Origin: Centrapalus pauciflorus
Lineage: Eukaryota > Streptophyta > Magnoliopsida > Asterales > Asteraceae
DNA length: 64,000 nucleotides
Assembly: GCA_020465985.1 (NCBI GenBank)
Contig: JAANYP010000825.1
Coordinates: 207,501-271,500, forward strand
Direction of reading: 5' to 3'
Shown here in pieces: positions 25,464 to 36,632 of the stretch. The translations under genes and the position numbers were made by a program. The notes under the pieces were generated by a model. It ran no database searches and was not told the DNA's origin. It saw nothing but the letters and a program-made list of their open reading frames with translations. Positions within the stretch are counted from its first letter, which is position 1. Every line of letters starts with the position of its first letter.

Positions 25464-25820
25464 TCTATCTATTCTATTATATGAGTAACTAGATGCTACA
25501 TGATATCTAGATAGAGCGTCAATTGGCTTAACATGGGATTGCCACGTGTACCTAACAATTTCCTATTAATTTGCTTGTAAATTTTTTTTTCTAATCTATC
25601 TATAATAAATAATTTAAATAATATCTAATTAAATCTAATATAAAACTCAAATTTGAATTTGAATGATAAGTTTTCTTTTTATATATTTATATTTATATTT
25701 ATTGTATTATATAAATAGATATTATAAATTTGATAAAATATAATTAAAAATAATCCTACAAGATTAATGAAATTAAATTTTTAAATGTATACCCATGATA
25801 TACATGGGTTTAAAAACTAG
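25464..25820 (+). mobile_element. 357-bp Helitron
   Basis: TCTATCTATTCTATTATATG at the left preceded by A. At the right is the hairpin ACCCATGATATACATGGGT, then TTAAAAACTAG followed by T. These are textbook Helitron ends for a small non-autonomous copy. Confidence 0.75.
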
Positions 25821-26425
25821 TATGTCCTTAAGTAAGTGTCCTATAAAACATAAGTTGTTAGGACCTACGTCTTAAGTGTCGTATTACATGATATAATAAT
25901 TGAACTCCACTAAATATATGTTCAATAAGTTCGATGTAATATGACTTAAATATTAAGGGTCCTAATAAACACCAATTTCACATGACTCAAAGAATTTCAC
26001 ATCCCATTAAATCTGTTTTAGGATGAAATTTAAATAATGTTCCATAAGTCACTTTTTGTTGTAATGTCCCTTTAAAAGTATTTAGTAATGATAGCATGTG
26101 TAAAAATAGACATGTCATAAAAATGTAATTTTGAATCGAATACCATAACATATAATGTAAAAGATTATTAAAATATATTAGAATTACAATAAATTAAGAA
26201 TTCCAATAAACTAAAAATGAGACTTTATTATAAACATATCTTATAAGTTGTCATTCATAAAAATGTAAAAATAGTTCATGATCATTCATTTAACTTTCCT
26301 CAAACATTAAACGAACACACACATAAACGAATAAGAGATTTTCTGTTCATGTTCGTTTATTGAGGAATTGGTTTTTTCGTTCTCATTTATGTTCGTTCAT
26401 TATCGAACATCAACGAACAGTAAAC
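25821..26425. other. non-coding stretch with GAAC-rich inverted words
   Basis: No gene recognised. From about 26290 it is rich in GTTCGTT and AACGAAC words on both strands, leading into the 125-bp repeat. Confidence 0.4.
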
Positions 26426-26675
26426 CAACGTTAAACGAACAAACATAAGCAAACAGTTAAACAAACATACAACAGAACATGAATGAACATAAATGAACGA
26501 GCCTATTGTTTAAAACAAGACTCACAACACATCATTCATGGTTTATAAATCAACGTTAAACGAACAAACATAAGCAAACAGTTAAACAAACATACAACAG
26601 AACATGAATGAACATAAATGAACGAGCCTATTTTTTAAAGCAAGACTCACAACACATCATTCATGGTCTGTAAAT
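26426..26675. repeat. 125-bp tandem duplication
   Basis: Two head-to-tail copies start CAACGTTAAACGAAC at 26426 and 26551, with only a few differences. They contain ACGAACAAACATAAGC words like the preceding stretch. They end about 100-200 bp before the DUF3537 gene. Confidence 0.92.
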
Positions 26676-26875
26676 TACGTTAAAACATTCGTAAGTTTTA
26701 TAAATATATATAAAAAAATTTGTTTAAGAGTTAATTTATCCAAAACAAGATAATTCAAGGAGGTGAAATGCAACTACAAAAAACTTATGGGTCACTTTCA
26801 AAACTTTTACTCGTCTATAAAATTATAGATATTCAATCAATCAAGCCGAAATCTTCGTTGCCTCGCTGGATTCCG

Positions 26876-29800
26876 ATGGCCATGGAGTTCGGAAAGGTAC
26901 CTCTGCTACCAAAAAGGAAAGATTACTCTCGAAGCGCCTCACACGCTTACGACGAACTCCATAGTTTCCGATCATGGCTCCGGTGGATGTGCGTCGATCA
27001 GTCTAATGGCTGGACTGCATCTCTCTCATGGTTGATCTTCATCATCTTCACCTTTATCATCCCTAGCTTCTCTCATTTCTACCTCGCCTGCAGCGACTGC
27101 GACAATCGGCATGCCAGACCTTATGATAGCCTTGTTCAATTGTCTCTGAGTGGTGTTGCTACGCTTTCCTTTGTTTCTCTCTCGCAATTTATCAGGATCT
27201 ATGGATTACGTAGGTTTTTGTTCTTTGATAAGCTTTGTGATGAAAGCGAGATCGTTCGGAAGGGGTATACTGAACAACTCAATGTATGTGCTCTGTTTTT
27301 CCTTGATATTTTGCTTTAATTTGAATTAACGAAAAGGAAGATGATCGTGTTGAGAAATTGCTTGTTTATTTTATTAGTTTCTGTTCATCGTCCTCGTGTT
27401 TTAGGATCGTTTGATGCATGCTAGTCTACTAACGGATTAACGAGATCTTAATATTTTTTGGTTATTTGGCGATTTTGTTACAAATGGATATAGCTGCATA
27501 GTTCATGTTTATTGATTCTTGTGGGATTGATTGATTAACTTTTGGATATCTGGACTCTGGTGATGACTTGATTCGAATAAATTTCTGCTTGAACTTGTAT
27601 TACCAAATGAACGAAATATGAAACTATAAAGGAAAATGACTGGTGTTGGGAAATTGTTTGCCCTTTCTATTTTATTTTTCCTATTTGTTTTCATTAGTTT
27701 TAAAATCCTTCTGCAGTATAATTACTCTATTGTTTGATTAATTTAGACAAGTGTTCGTTGTTCGGAGCTGCCGGTACAGAATGGATATGGCTGTAGGTTA
27801 GATTAAGAAATAAAAATTCAGTAATTGAAGAGTTGAAATCACTGTTCATAAATCGCAAATGATTGCCATGGATCTGACTGGTAGACTAACCAAATTCTCA
27901 CTTTCTTCAAAAGAAGATATCAAATTTTGTTGGTGATGAATCTGACTTCTTAATTACCTTGATTATAAATGATTAGTAGAGACAAGCTACAAAACTCACA
28001 CCAAAATCAAAATCTGCTCTTCGTTGTTGATTAAAATGAGATCATATTTTTACTTGAACCCTTTACAGCAATTGGCATGTTGGCAGAGGAGACTAAAATC
28101 TTTTGTGGTTTCCATTTTTTAAAATACGAAAACTTAGGAGTCATTTAAGCTTAGGGGGCGTTTGGTTCGCGGATTTTTTTCTCTGGGATTTGCATTTTGT
28201 CAAAGGATTTGCATTATGCAGCATTTGCATTTGTCAGGATTTTGTCAAAGAATTTGCATTATCTTATAGAAAAAATTTGTTAATCTGAAAAATGCAAGGT
28301 AACTGGGATTTAAAATCCTAGGGGGGAGGCTGGGATTTTAAATAACAAAGAAGGGAGAGATTTATGAAATCCTGGGATTTTAAATCCTTACTGAAATCTG
28401 CGAACCAAACACAGGATTTTAAATGCAAATCCCAGGAAATCCCAGGAAATCCGCGAACCAAACGCCCCCTTATCATATTATTATGTGATTTTACAGAAAT
28501 TATGTATGTAACATTATGCTAACTTGAGACTTGATATTATTTATGGAGAATGATTTGCTTATAATGTGTCATCTGTCTACATGATTCATCTAGCCAATAA
28601 TGAACTTTGCTTATTTGAGAGCTCAATCACAACTTTGTATTTCTTATTGGTAATTAGCATCAAACACTTGCGATCTTGCTTCTTACGAACAAAGTTAAGT
28701 ACCTGAGTTATACATCACTATCTTATCTAGTCCTGCTGATTTTGTATTTTCTTGCATTTATGACTAAAATTATCCAAAAGTAGGTAACATTTTATCTACT
28801 ATTATGAAGATTAAATGAATATTTGACAAGCATCCTTTGTATGTAAATGCAGAGGTCACTTAAAATCCTCTCCATTTTCGTTCTCCCGTGTTTTGCTGCT
28901 GAGAGTGCATACAAAATCTGGTGGTACAGTTCAGATGCCACAAACATTCCTTTCTTGGGCAATGTTTTAGTGAGTGACGCAGTAGCATGCATCTTGGAAC
29001 TCTGCTCCTGGCTCTACCGAACAGTGGTGTTTTTCCTCGTCTGTGTCCTTTTCCGCCTCATCTGTTACCTCCAAATTCTCCGACTACAAGATTTCGCTAA
29101 GGTTTTCCAAGCTGATTCTGATGTTGAATCTATTTTAAGGGAACATCTCAGGATTAGAAGGCACCTGAAAATTATAAGTCATCGTTACCGTATTTTCATA
29201 TTGTTGGCCCTCATCCTTGTCACAGTCAGTCAGCTCGCATCGCTTCTGAATACCACCCGCAAGACAGCAGACCTCAACATTTTCAAATCCGGTGAACTTG
29301 CAGTAAGTATATATTTACTTAGTCATTGTATTATTATAACTATTTATTTATCTGGGAATTTAGGATTTTATCTTACAACATGCCTTTATTTGTTGTTTAC
29401 TAGCTGGTTTCTGTAAGCCTTCTTGCGGGATTAATGATACTGCTAAGGAGTGCAACGAGGATCACCCACAAGGCACAAGGCGTAACGTGCCTGGCTGCCA
29501 AGTGGCATGTGTGCGCAACAATTGATATCTTCGAGTCACCCGAAGTTGACACCGAAACCCCAACGTTGGGCGGTCCTGGAAGCCAGGTGTTCCCTTGTGA
29601 AGCATCATCTTCCGACTATGATGATGTTGGTAGCGAAGAAGACGAGTTGGACAACACAAAACTCATACCAGCCTATGCTTACAGTACAATATCTTTCCAG
29701 AAAAGGCAAGCTTTAGGTAAGTCTTGTCAAATTCTAATAAACACGATCAATCAGAATAACTAACGATTCTTGATCTGAATAAGATGATTGATGAACGATT

Positions 29801-29958
29801 CTAATTTTGAATTTGTGCTAGTGACGTATTTTGAGAACAACAGAGCAGGAATCACTGTGTTCGGGTTTATGCTGGATAGGAGTTCACTACACACCATAGT
29901 GACAATAGAATTGTCTCTTGTTCTGTGGCTGCTTGGAAAAACCATTGGTATTTCTTGA
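26876..29958 (+). CDS. DUF3537 multi-pass membrane protein (plant gustatory-receptor-like family)
   Basis: Four exons: 26876-27283, 28853-29302, 29404-29716, 29822-29958, all with GT-AG introns, giving 435 residues. Start: ATG 26876 (MAMEFGKVPLLPKRKDY); an in-frame ATG at 26768 would add 36 unlikely residues. Hydrophobic segments are seen at WTASLSWLIFIIFTFIIP, the LVQLSLSGVATLSFVSL region, KILSIFVLPCFA, the RTVVFFLVCVLFRLI region, IFILLALILVTV, LVSVSLLAGLMILL and the C-terminal TIVTIELSLVLWLLG, so about seven passes. An acidic loop (SDYDDVGSEEDELDN) lies in exon 3. DUF3537 proteins are structurally related to insect gustatory receptors; ligand and physiological role are unknown to me. Length and exon phases are consistent with an intact gene. 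Intron 1 holds a Tourist-like MITE. Confidence 0.88.
28154..28469. mobile_element. Tourist-like MITE in intron 1 of the DUF3537 gene
   Basis: Terminal inverted repeats GGGGGCGTTTGGTTCGCGGA and its reverse complement at the right, flanked by TTA at 28151-28153 and 28470-28472. GGGGG-type ends with TTA duplication point to PIF/Harbinger-derived Tourist elements. Interior repeats of GGGATTT and AAATCCC add hairpin character. Confidence 0.88.
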
Positions 29959-30980
29959 TGAACATAACCCGAGATCAAGAAAATCTTTTGGTATACATGG
30001 TTCAATAACACCAAGAGAGGCTCACTTCATACCCGACACTGCCTTTAGTATACGAAAAGGGCTGTCTACATTGTGGATGCTGAGCTTGTGCATCGATTAA
30101 ACTCAGAAAGAGGGAATGAGCATCGAGAAACAGGTGGTCGTTAATTTGTCATTGTTCTTATTATTTTTGGTCATTTGTTCACTCGTATTCATTTTGCTTG
30201 TGTTGTTCACTAATTAACCTTGAATTCAAAGTAACATATGTGCAGTTGATGATATTTGTATGGTATGTTTGACTCGTCGATTGCTCGACTACGAGATTTG
30301 TTTGGAATGTTGGTTTGGTATTCATGGTTACATGTTTTTAGTTTACCTTTCAAGATTCGACCTTTTAAAAATAATATAACCCAGTTGATCCCTTAACGTA
30401 CGTGGGTCAGGATCAAGGATCAAAGAGTTTTCTTAGGGTCTGCGGGAGGCTCGACCACAGAGGGCCTCTCAATTTCGTATGACCTCACAGTCATGATAAA
30501 TATCTAAGTTTGGGCTAGTAAAAATTTTCTGCATTTGATGTGTACACGCTGTGCATCGTTACATTAAAATAGAATTCATGTCAAGTTCAATATAACATAT
30601 TTACTGTTTAAAACATTTAAGGGTCTATGTTGTAATAATACACATAGGGCCTCCGAAATCAATGAGAATTTCGGGCCTGAGGGAGCCGTGGCTCGTGTCG
30701 GAAGGGCCAGAGAAGAGATTTAAGGATGAAAAATAAATAAAAAAAAAACTTTTGGGGTGATTGGGGAACACATCTTTTTTTGTGGTATTTTGAAGATGAA
30801 AGGAGAAAGAAAAATTGACGTGATGTTGGACATGACATGCAATGAAGTTTGAAGAGGAAGGTTCGACTTCCCTCACTCTAACAATTATTAATTTACTAAG
30901 ATAGTGAAAATTTTGATTAAAGGCACGTTTCATACCTAGATTATGGGTTTAAAAGCTCAAGTAGCTTTAGAATCACAAAA
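29959..30980. other. 3' flank of the DUF3537 gene and non-coding DNA
   Basis: The first 300-400 bp probably hold the 3' untranslated region. Near 30440-30720, GAGGGCCTCTCAATTTCG and GGGCCTCCGAAATC... words suggest an old transposon end. No gene recognised. Confidence 0.4.
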
Positions 30981-30999
30981 TAACTATGTACAGTTAATG

Positions 31000-31520
31000 T
31001 TGTTTTGATTTAGCATTGTATCTTTTTATGCATATTAAGGTTGTGTACTTTTAAAGTGTTTTGAATTAGTAATTTTGGTAACATGGAATCCTGATAACAA
31101 CCGCTTATTATATTGATATGTACTTTGTCGATGTTTTAATTTAGGTTGTGTATTGTCAAAAGTGTTTTGATTTAGGCTAGGCTGCGTACTTTCAAAAGTG
31201 TTTCGATTTGATAGATGAACAACTTAAAATTAGTATCAATTTGCAGTATTGTTTCATCCCTTCCTTTGGATCGTTATTTCATTAATGCAAGTTGATATCA
31301 TTTATCAAAGTGTTCGACTATCAAATCGTAACATTTTTGAAAGTACACAACATTAATCGAAACACTTTTAAAAGTACGCAACCTAAATCAAAACAATAAT
31401 AAGGTACACGTTAATGTGGTAATCGGTTCTACCGGTTTTCCACGTTATTGAACTATTAAATCGTAACACATTATAAGTACACAACCTAAATGTATACAAA
31501 GAAAGTACGTAACTTACATC
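31000..31520. repeat. inverted array of a 32-bp motif
   Basis: GGTTGTGTACTTTCAAAAG followed by TGTTTTGATTTAG-like sequence occurs in about three forward copies (31040, 31143, 31180). It then occurs in about three reverse-complement copies (near 31330, 31365, 31470). The whole can fold back on itself. The outer ends (AATAACTATGTACAGTTA and its partner near 31540) are only roughly complementary. Confidence 0.7.
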
Positions 31521-32159
31521 GAAATATTAATATTCAAAATAAACAGTTATTTTACACCATTTTCCTTTAAGAATCTAATGGGATCTTATGAGAATTATGT
31601 TATAATTTGACCCTTTTATTTATATGTTAGCTTATATTTTTCAAATACAACTAATTTATCAAACATGTAACTCATAGAAGCTTCGCCTATGTCGTCCTAG
31701 CTAGTTTGGTAAAAAGACGTGCATTTATTTTTTATATGTTTGCGGTTCTAGACTTCTAGGGTAACTAGTTGACCACAAGCTTTTTGTGTTATGGAAATAT
31801 TGAAAATATTTGGTAAAATGGCAAGCGAGATTAACTTTTGTTTTTTTTGTCCAAAGTGCACTTATATAAAAATTTGAATTTGATGTTTTCTCTCTTTCAA
31901 TTGGAGGATCCGAGGATACACACTTTTATAATTGAGAAATTTAAGTAACAACACACTGAACTTTTTTTGACTAAAACTTCTAACCATTCTTTTGCCTAAA
32001 AAACCCCCCAAACTGACAAAATATCATTAGTTTGGGGTTTTCTCCAAAAAAAAGGGTAACATTTGATTTTTTGTCAAGGTGGCTTCCATGTGGCATTAAT
32101 GGTGCATACGTGGCTAGTAATGTTCTATTTATTAGGGTTTCATTTGAGATGAACGAAAC

Positions 32160-32613
32160 CATCCACAAACGAGAGATAAAAGAGTAGAGCCATGTCTTCA
32201 GCTTCGAACTGTTCAACCTAGAATCAATCGATTTATGGAAGCATCGATTTGCCGATGCGATGTGGAGATGTTGAAGGGATGCATGCATCTTTCACTTTCA
32301 GAAACATCAAAAGAAAGTTCATGGGTTGTCCTAATTTCCATGTATTGTTTTATGATTGTTCATACGTTTGAAGCGCTCACTGATGGAATGTGGACATCTC
32401 ATGTATAGGATCCCCTCAAAAAATACAACTTCTTTAGGTGGATTGATATTCCTAGTGATGGAAACACAATGGGGTGAGATGAAAGAAGAGAATCTACGTG
32501 ATTTGATGATGGAAACAAAGAAGGAAGTAGTAGTTGTGCGTGATATGCTGCAGAGGTTTATGGTTGTGCTCATCTGCTTCATCTTGTTGCTTCTGTTTAG
32601 TTTTCAAATGTAA
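32160..32613 (+). pseudogene. possible decayed GRF-type zinc-finger/coiled-coil/TM small protein
   Basis: A segment reading TFRNIKRKFMGCPNFH (frame at about 32293-32340) resembles the second half of a GRF zinc finger. In another frame, 32356-32613 gives a helical ETQWGEMKEENLRDLMMETK stretch followed by a hydrophobic C-terminal tail (FMVVLICFILLLLFSF). Such GRF-plus-tail small proteins are common in plant transposon-rich DNA. The frames are broken and no proper start exists; tentative. Confidence 0.35.
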
Positions 32614-33364
32614 TGGTATCGATGACTAACGTGTGGTCAAATGTTGTAATGGTATTGGTGCTTTTGTTTAGCATGAAACAATTTGTTTGTACTGAAGTAG
32701 CTCCTTTTGTAAGTTGTACAATGGTCATGTAATGGAAGTTTGTTTTGATGGAAAATTTGTACAATGGTTATGTAATGGAAGTTTTTTTTAATGGAAATTT
32801 GGTTTGACAATAACAGTCTCATAATAAAATGGTTATGTTTGACAATAACAAATTCATGGAAAAACTGTACAATGGTTATGTTTAGCAGGTTCAAAACCAA
32901 CAAGTGTGTAACAAGCTCAAAGCTTTCTTGACACAGATAAATAAAGTTTGCTTTGATAATAATAAGTTGTAAGCTTTGACAAATTTTCCAACTATATAAC
33001 ACGACAAATTTCATTGTAACATTTATAACTTTATACCATTCAAGTATTGCCAAAAGCATACACTTAAACATCATCAAGTCATCATAGGAAATATATTCCC
33101 TGCCTGCAAAAGCATATCCTATATGCAGATTTGCACTTCACAAAACACATAACTAATCTATTGAAAGTGTCTTCCCAGCTGTTGATCCACTTCCATCTAC
33201 ATCAAATACATGTTTACTTAGTTTCTTCTTGATGATTCTCTCATGGGGCCTCCTTGTTTTAACACTTTGGTGAATAACAATTTACAAGATCTGTTTTGGA
33301 ACTGATTGTTGTGATTCTTGGGCAAGTTAAGAGTGAATAATGGATTATTGTTGTGGTTGATAAT

Positions 33365-33837
33365 TAGGGGTGTAATCAAGACGGGTCGAGTATCGCCAAG
33401 CTCGATCGAGCCTTAGTTTTGAAAGTCGAGCTCGACTCGATAAACTACTCGATACTATCGAGCTCGGTTCGACTTGGTTCGATTAAACTCAGGATAAAAG
33501 ACATTGAAATATAAATACAAAATATTTAATCTAATTTTATCCAAACAACAAGCAAGAAGAGTAAAAATATAAGAATGTAGTTTTAGATTTAAGATTATAT
33601 CGTTTGATTTATATAATAGTGATAAAAATATAATATAACAAAGTTGAAGGGTAAAAATATAAACATGTAAACTTAAGCTTTATTAGGCTCGCGAACCTAT
33701 CGAGTAGACTATTTTAATACTCGAGCTCGACTCGTTTCCTACTCGAGCTCGGATCGGTTAACTGCGAGACGATTTCGAGTTTTTTACGAGTCGATCCTGA
33801 GTAGCTCAAGATTTGTCTCGTCTTGTTTACGTACCTA
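33365..33837. mobile_element. hAT-like MITE, 473 bp
   Basis: Ends TAGGGGTGTAATCAAG and, reverse complemented, TAGGTACGTAAACAAG, flanked by TTGATAAT (33357-33364) and TTGATAGT (33838-33845), an 8-bp duplication with one mismatch. Subterminal TCGAG-rich inverted words (CGAGCTCGACTCG) add secondary structure. No coding capacity. Confidence 0.78.
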
Positions 33838-33849
33838 TTGATAGTCATG

Positions 33850-34249
33850 GTATTGACTTTCTTGCACAGAGACATCCACAAACTCAGGCACGTCGTTGTC
33901 AGTAGACACATCATGTTTAATAGACACATCCACAAACTGTAACCATAACCATTGGAAATTGCGTAACATATCAAGCAATGTTTTTCAGATGTGCTGGATT
34001 TATAAACCTTTCACCTAAAACAAGTTTCATAGCCTTCCAACCAGTTTATGGATCAAACATAGGGTACGCAATCTTCTTGTCAATATCATCCTCATCCTCA
34101 TCCTCATCCTCATCACTTTCTTTAATTTCATCCCTCAACTGGTCATCATTCTTTCCATCACCGTCCCCAACCCACTCACTGTTTCCTTCTTTTGGTCGGC
34201 ATATTTGATTAAAAAATATGTCATCTAAAATTTTCTTCAAATCAACCAC
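33850..34249 (-). pseudogene. fragment of a MULE (MuDR-type) transposase N-terminus
   Basis: On the minus strand, an acidic stretch (ESDEDEDEDEDD) is followed by YPMFDP. After frame changes come KLVLGERFINPAHLKN and ICYAISNGYGYSLW, which together resemble the plant MuDR N-terminal region (motif order P-F-P, GxxF, YAxxNGY-LW). No catalytic core is present. The hAT MITE lies just beyond it. Tentative. Confidence 0.45.
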
Positions 34250-34569
34250 ATCATCCTCTTATTCTAAATCCAATGAGATAGAGTCTCACAATTCTTTTGC
34301 TTGATCATCCATTGCATAACTAGGATTAGTAGAATCACTGATTTCATTGGCATTTTGTTTTAATTTATCATCCCTTCAATTCTGTTGATCATCTGCGTTA
34401 CACATTCTCACTAACACTATCCTAACCTAAAATTCAGTCAAATCATCTTCATATACATCAATAAATACTTCTATCTATCTATTATTCTTAATACCATGTT
34501 CCACAAATATCTTCAAATCCTCGTCACATTTCAAGGATCTCAAACTTCCTACCATTTTTTACAAGGAAC

Positions 34570-34958
34570 TAAGTAGTATACAACAAAAGTTCTTAAATGG
34601 AACAAAATTTAAAACCATTTTATAAAAGAAGGGTAATCAACATCCTTCATATCAATTAACTCTGTTTTAAACAACCCCTAATGTATTCTATTGGTCTGTT
34701 AAATATGCCATCATAATTCACAAAGATTTCAAACAAGTTCATTGAAGACATCTTGTGAAAAGGAACAATATTTACTCAATACTGTAAAAAAATCTTCGAG
34801 TTTCAAAGTAAAGCTTCGAATTTAGAGTAAAGCTTTGAATTTCATAGTAGAATGGATGTACTTACTTGGATTCTTGGACTACAACCTTCAGATTTCAGAG
34901 TTGAATGGATGTCAACATCAGTTTATCACTTCAGTATTCGATATACATACTTCGAACT
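34570..34958. repeat. direct repeat, copy 1
   Basis: Words TACAACAAAAGTTCTTAAATGG, GGGTAATCAACATCCTTC, GAATGGATGTACTTACTTGG and CAACCTTCAGATTTCAGAG occur here and in the same order at 35110-35838. At 34614-34624 the sequence CATTTTATAAA is uninterrupted, which is the empty site of the element inserted in copy 2. Confidence 0.88.
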
Positions 34959-35109
34959 TCCTTCCTTGATGTGTGGTTCTTCCACTTCTTCGTCGTTCTT
35001 TTTTCAAGGGGGGTTACAGTACTGACTATGCATAGGACTACTGAGGTGAAAAGACATGATGTATTTCAACAAAATGCTATTGAATTTAAGAGGACTATAA
35101 TGAGGGGGG

Positions 35110-35838
35110 TAAGTAGCCTACAACAAAAGTTCTTAAATGGATCAAATTTTAAAGCCATTTTATAAAGTTAAAATTGTCAAGAAAGGTAATAAAAATATAA
35201 AATTTGACACTAAAGGTATCGTGAAATTTTTTAGGCCAAGAAAGATAATATAACATTATATTTTTTCCAAGTAAGAACACGAAATTCAAATTTTAGGCCG
35301 AGAAAAGATATTCACATGTTGTTTTTTTTTTTTTGCCGAAAAAAGACCATAAATTTGAAAAATTACCTTATTAATTGGTCATATATACCCTTTTTTGTAA
35401 TAAAAAAACTTATGCTATCTTTCTTGACCCAAAAAATTTCACAATACCATTATTGTCAAATTTTGTATTTTATGTTACTCTTCTTGACAATTTGTCATTT
35501 TATAAAAAAAAGGGTAATCAACATCCTTCATATCAATTAACTTTGTTTTAAACAACTCCCAATGTATTCAATTGATTTGTTAAATATGCCATCATAATTC
35601 ACAAAGATTGATAACAAGCTCATTGAAGACATGTTGTGAAAAGTAACAATATTTACTTAGTAATATAAAAATTATTCAAATTTTAGAGTAGAGCTTCGAA
35701 TTCAGAGTAAAGCCTCGAATTTCATAGTAGAATGGATGTACTTACTTGGATTCTTGGACTACAACCTTCAGATTTCAGAGTAGAATGAATGTCAACATCA
35801 GTTCATTACTTTAATATTCGATTTACATACTTCTCATT
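35110..35838. repeat. direct repeat, copy 2, carrying an insertion
   Basis: Same sequence as 34570-34958 with moderate divergence. The offset is 541 bp left of the insertion and 881 bp right of it, the difference being the foldback element plus its duplication. Confidence 0.88.
35168..35495. mobile_element. 328-bp foldback MITE, probably Mutator-like
   Basis: The two halves are inverted repeats over most of their length (AATTGTCAAGAAAGGTAA at the left, TTACTCTTCTTGACAATT at the right). It is flanked by the 11-bp direct repeat CATTTTATAAA at 35157-35167 and 35496-35506. Copy 1 of the surrounding repeat has a single CATTTTATAAA. Duplications of 9-11 bp are typical of Mutator-like elements. Confidence 0.85.
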
Positions 35839-36632
35839 TACTACTTCATACTGATTTATAAGTTTAAATTTTGAAGCCAGGTTCCAAAATGAATCCAAAT
35901 AGAATTTTTATTTGGTTTCTACCAGTAAAATAGTTCAGACAAAACTTCAAACTAATGGTATTTGGTCGGTTGATGGTTTTTTGAGGATAAAAAAAGATTT
36001 TAATCAGAAAAAGCCAAGTGGTTTGAGATCTTTTACACAAATTTCATTTTATGAAACACAAGTTAAGAAAACTTATATTTAAACCCACCAAAATTGTTTT
36101 TTTATAAACGCTCATGAAGTTTTATTAAAGTTTTTATTAACAAGAGATGATATTAACGTCTAAATCACGTAAAGCATTCAAGAAGTTTTGTATGATCTAA
36201 TTAATTTTATTTATTTTATATTTAGATTATATATATATTTTTAATAACTAAATAATTTTTTATTACGTTTTTGAAAATTTAAAAAAAAAAATAATATTGA
36301 GTGATGAAAATAAAAAAAACCATAAAAATATGTTGGTTTTTTTTTTTTTTTCGTGATATCATTATAATTTTTTGATAATAAATCATGTTACTACTTGTTA
36401 GTTATTACAACATTTTTAGGAATAAACTTCAGAGCACTCAAAGGTTTGGCGCCTCGCACGCACAAGCAAGAAAAAAATATCTATAGTTTCAACTTGAATT
36501 CTCAAGGTCGGCGAGATCTGGAAAATTAGGTTTTTTGGTGGCTTCTCTAATGCTGGATTAATCCATCCTACCTTGATTTTGAGCCTTTAGAACTCTGTAA
36601 TCTCTGATCATCTTCTTAATTTTTGCTTTAAA
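35839..36632. other. upstream region of the EHD gene
   Basis: AT-rich, no other gene seen. The last 200 bp, with CTCAAGGTCGGCGAGATCTGG and pyrimidine-rich sequence, probably contain the EHD promoter and 5' untranslated region; no clear TATA box chosen. Confidence 0.4.

Noticed and set aside
32637..33077. 146-residue minus-strand frame
   Set aside because: Low-complexity AT-rich sequence with repeated TGGTTATG and GGAAGTTTG words; no family recognised.
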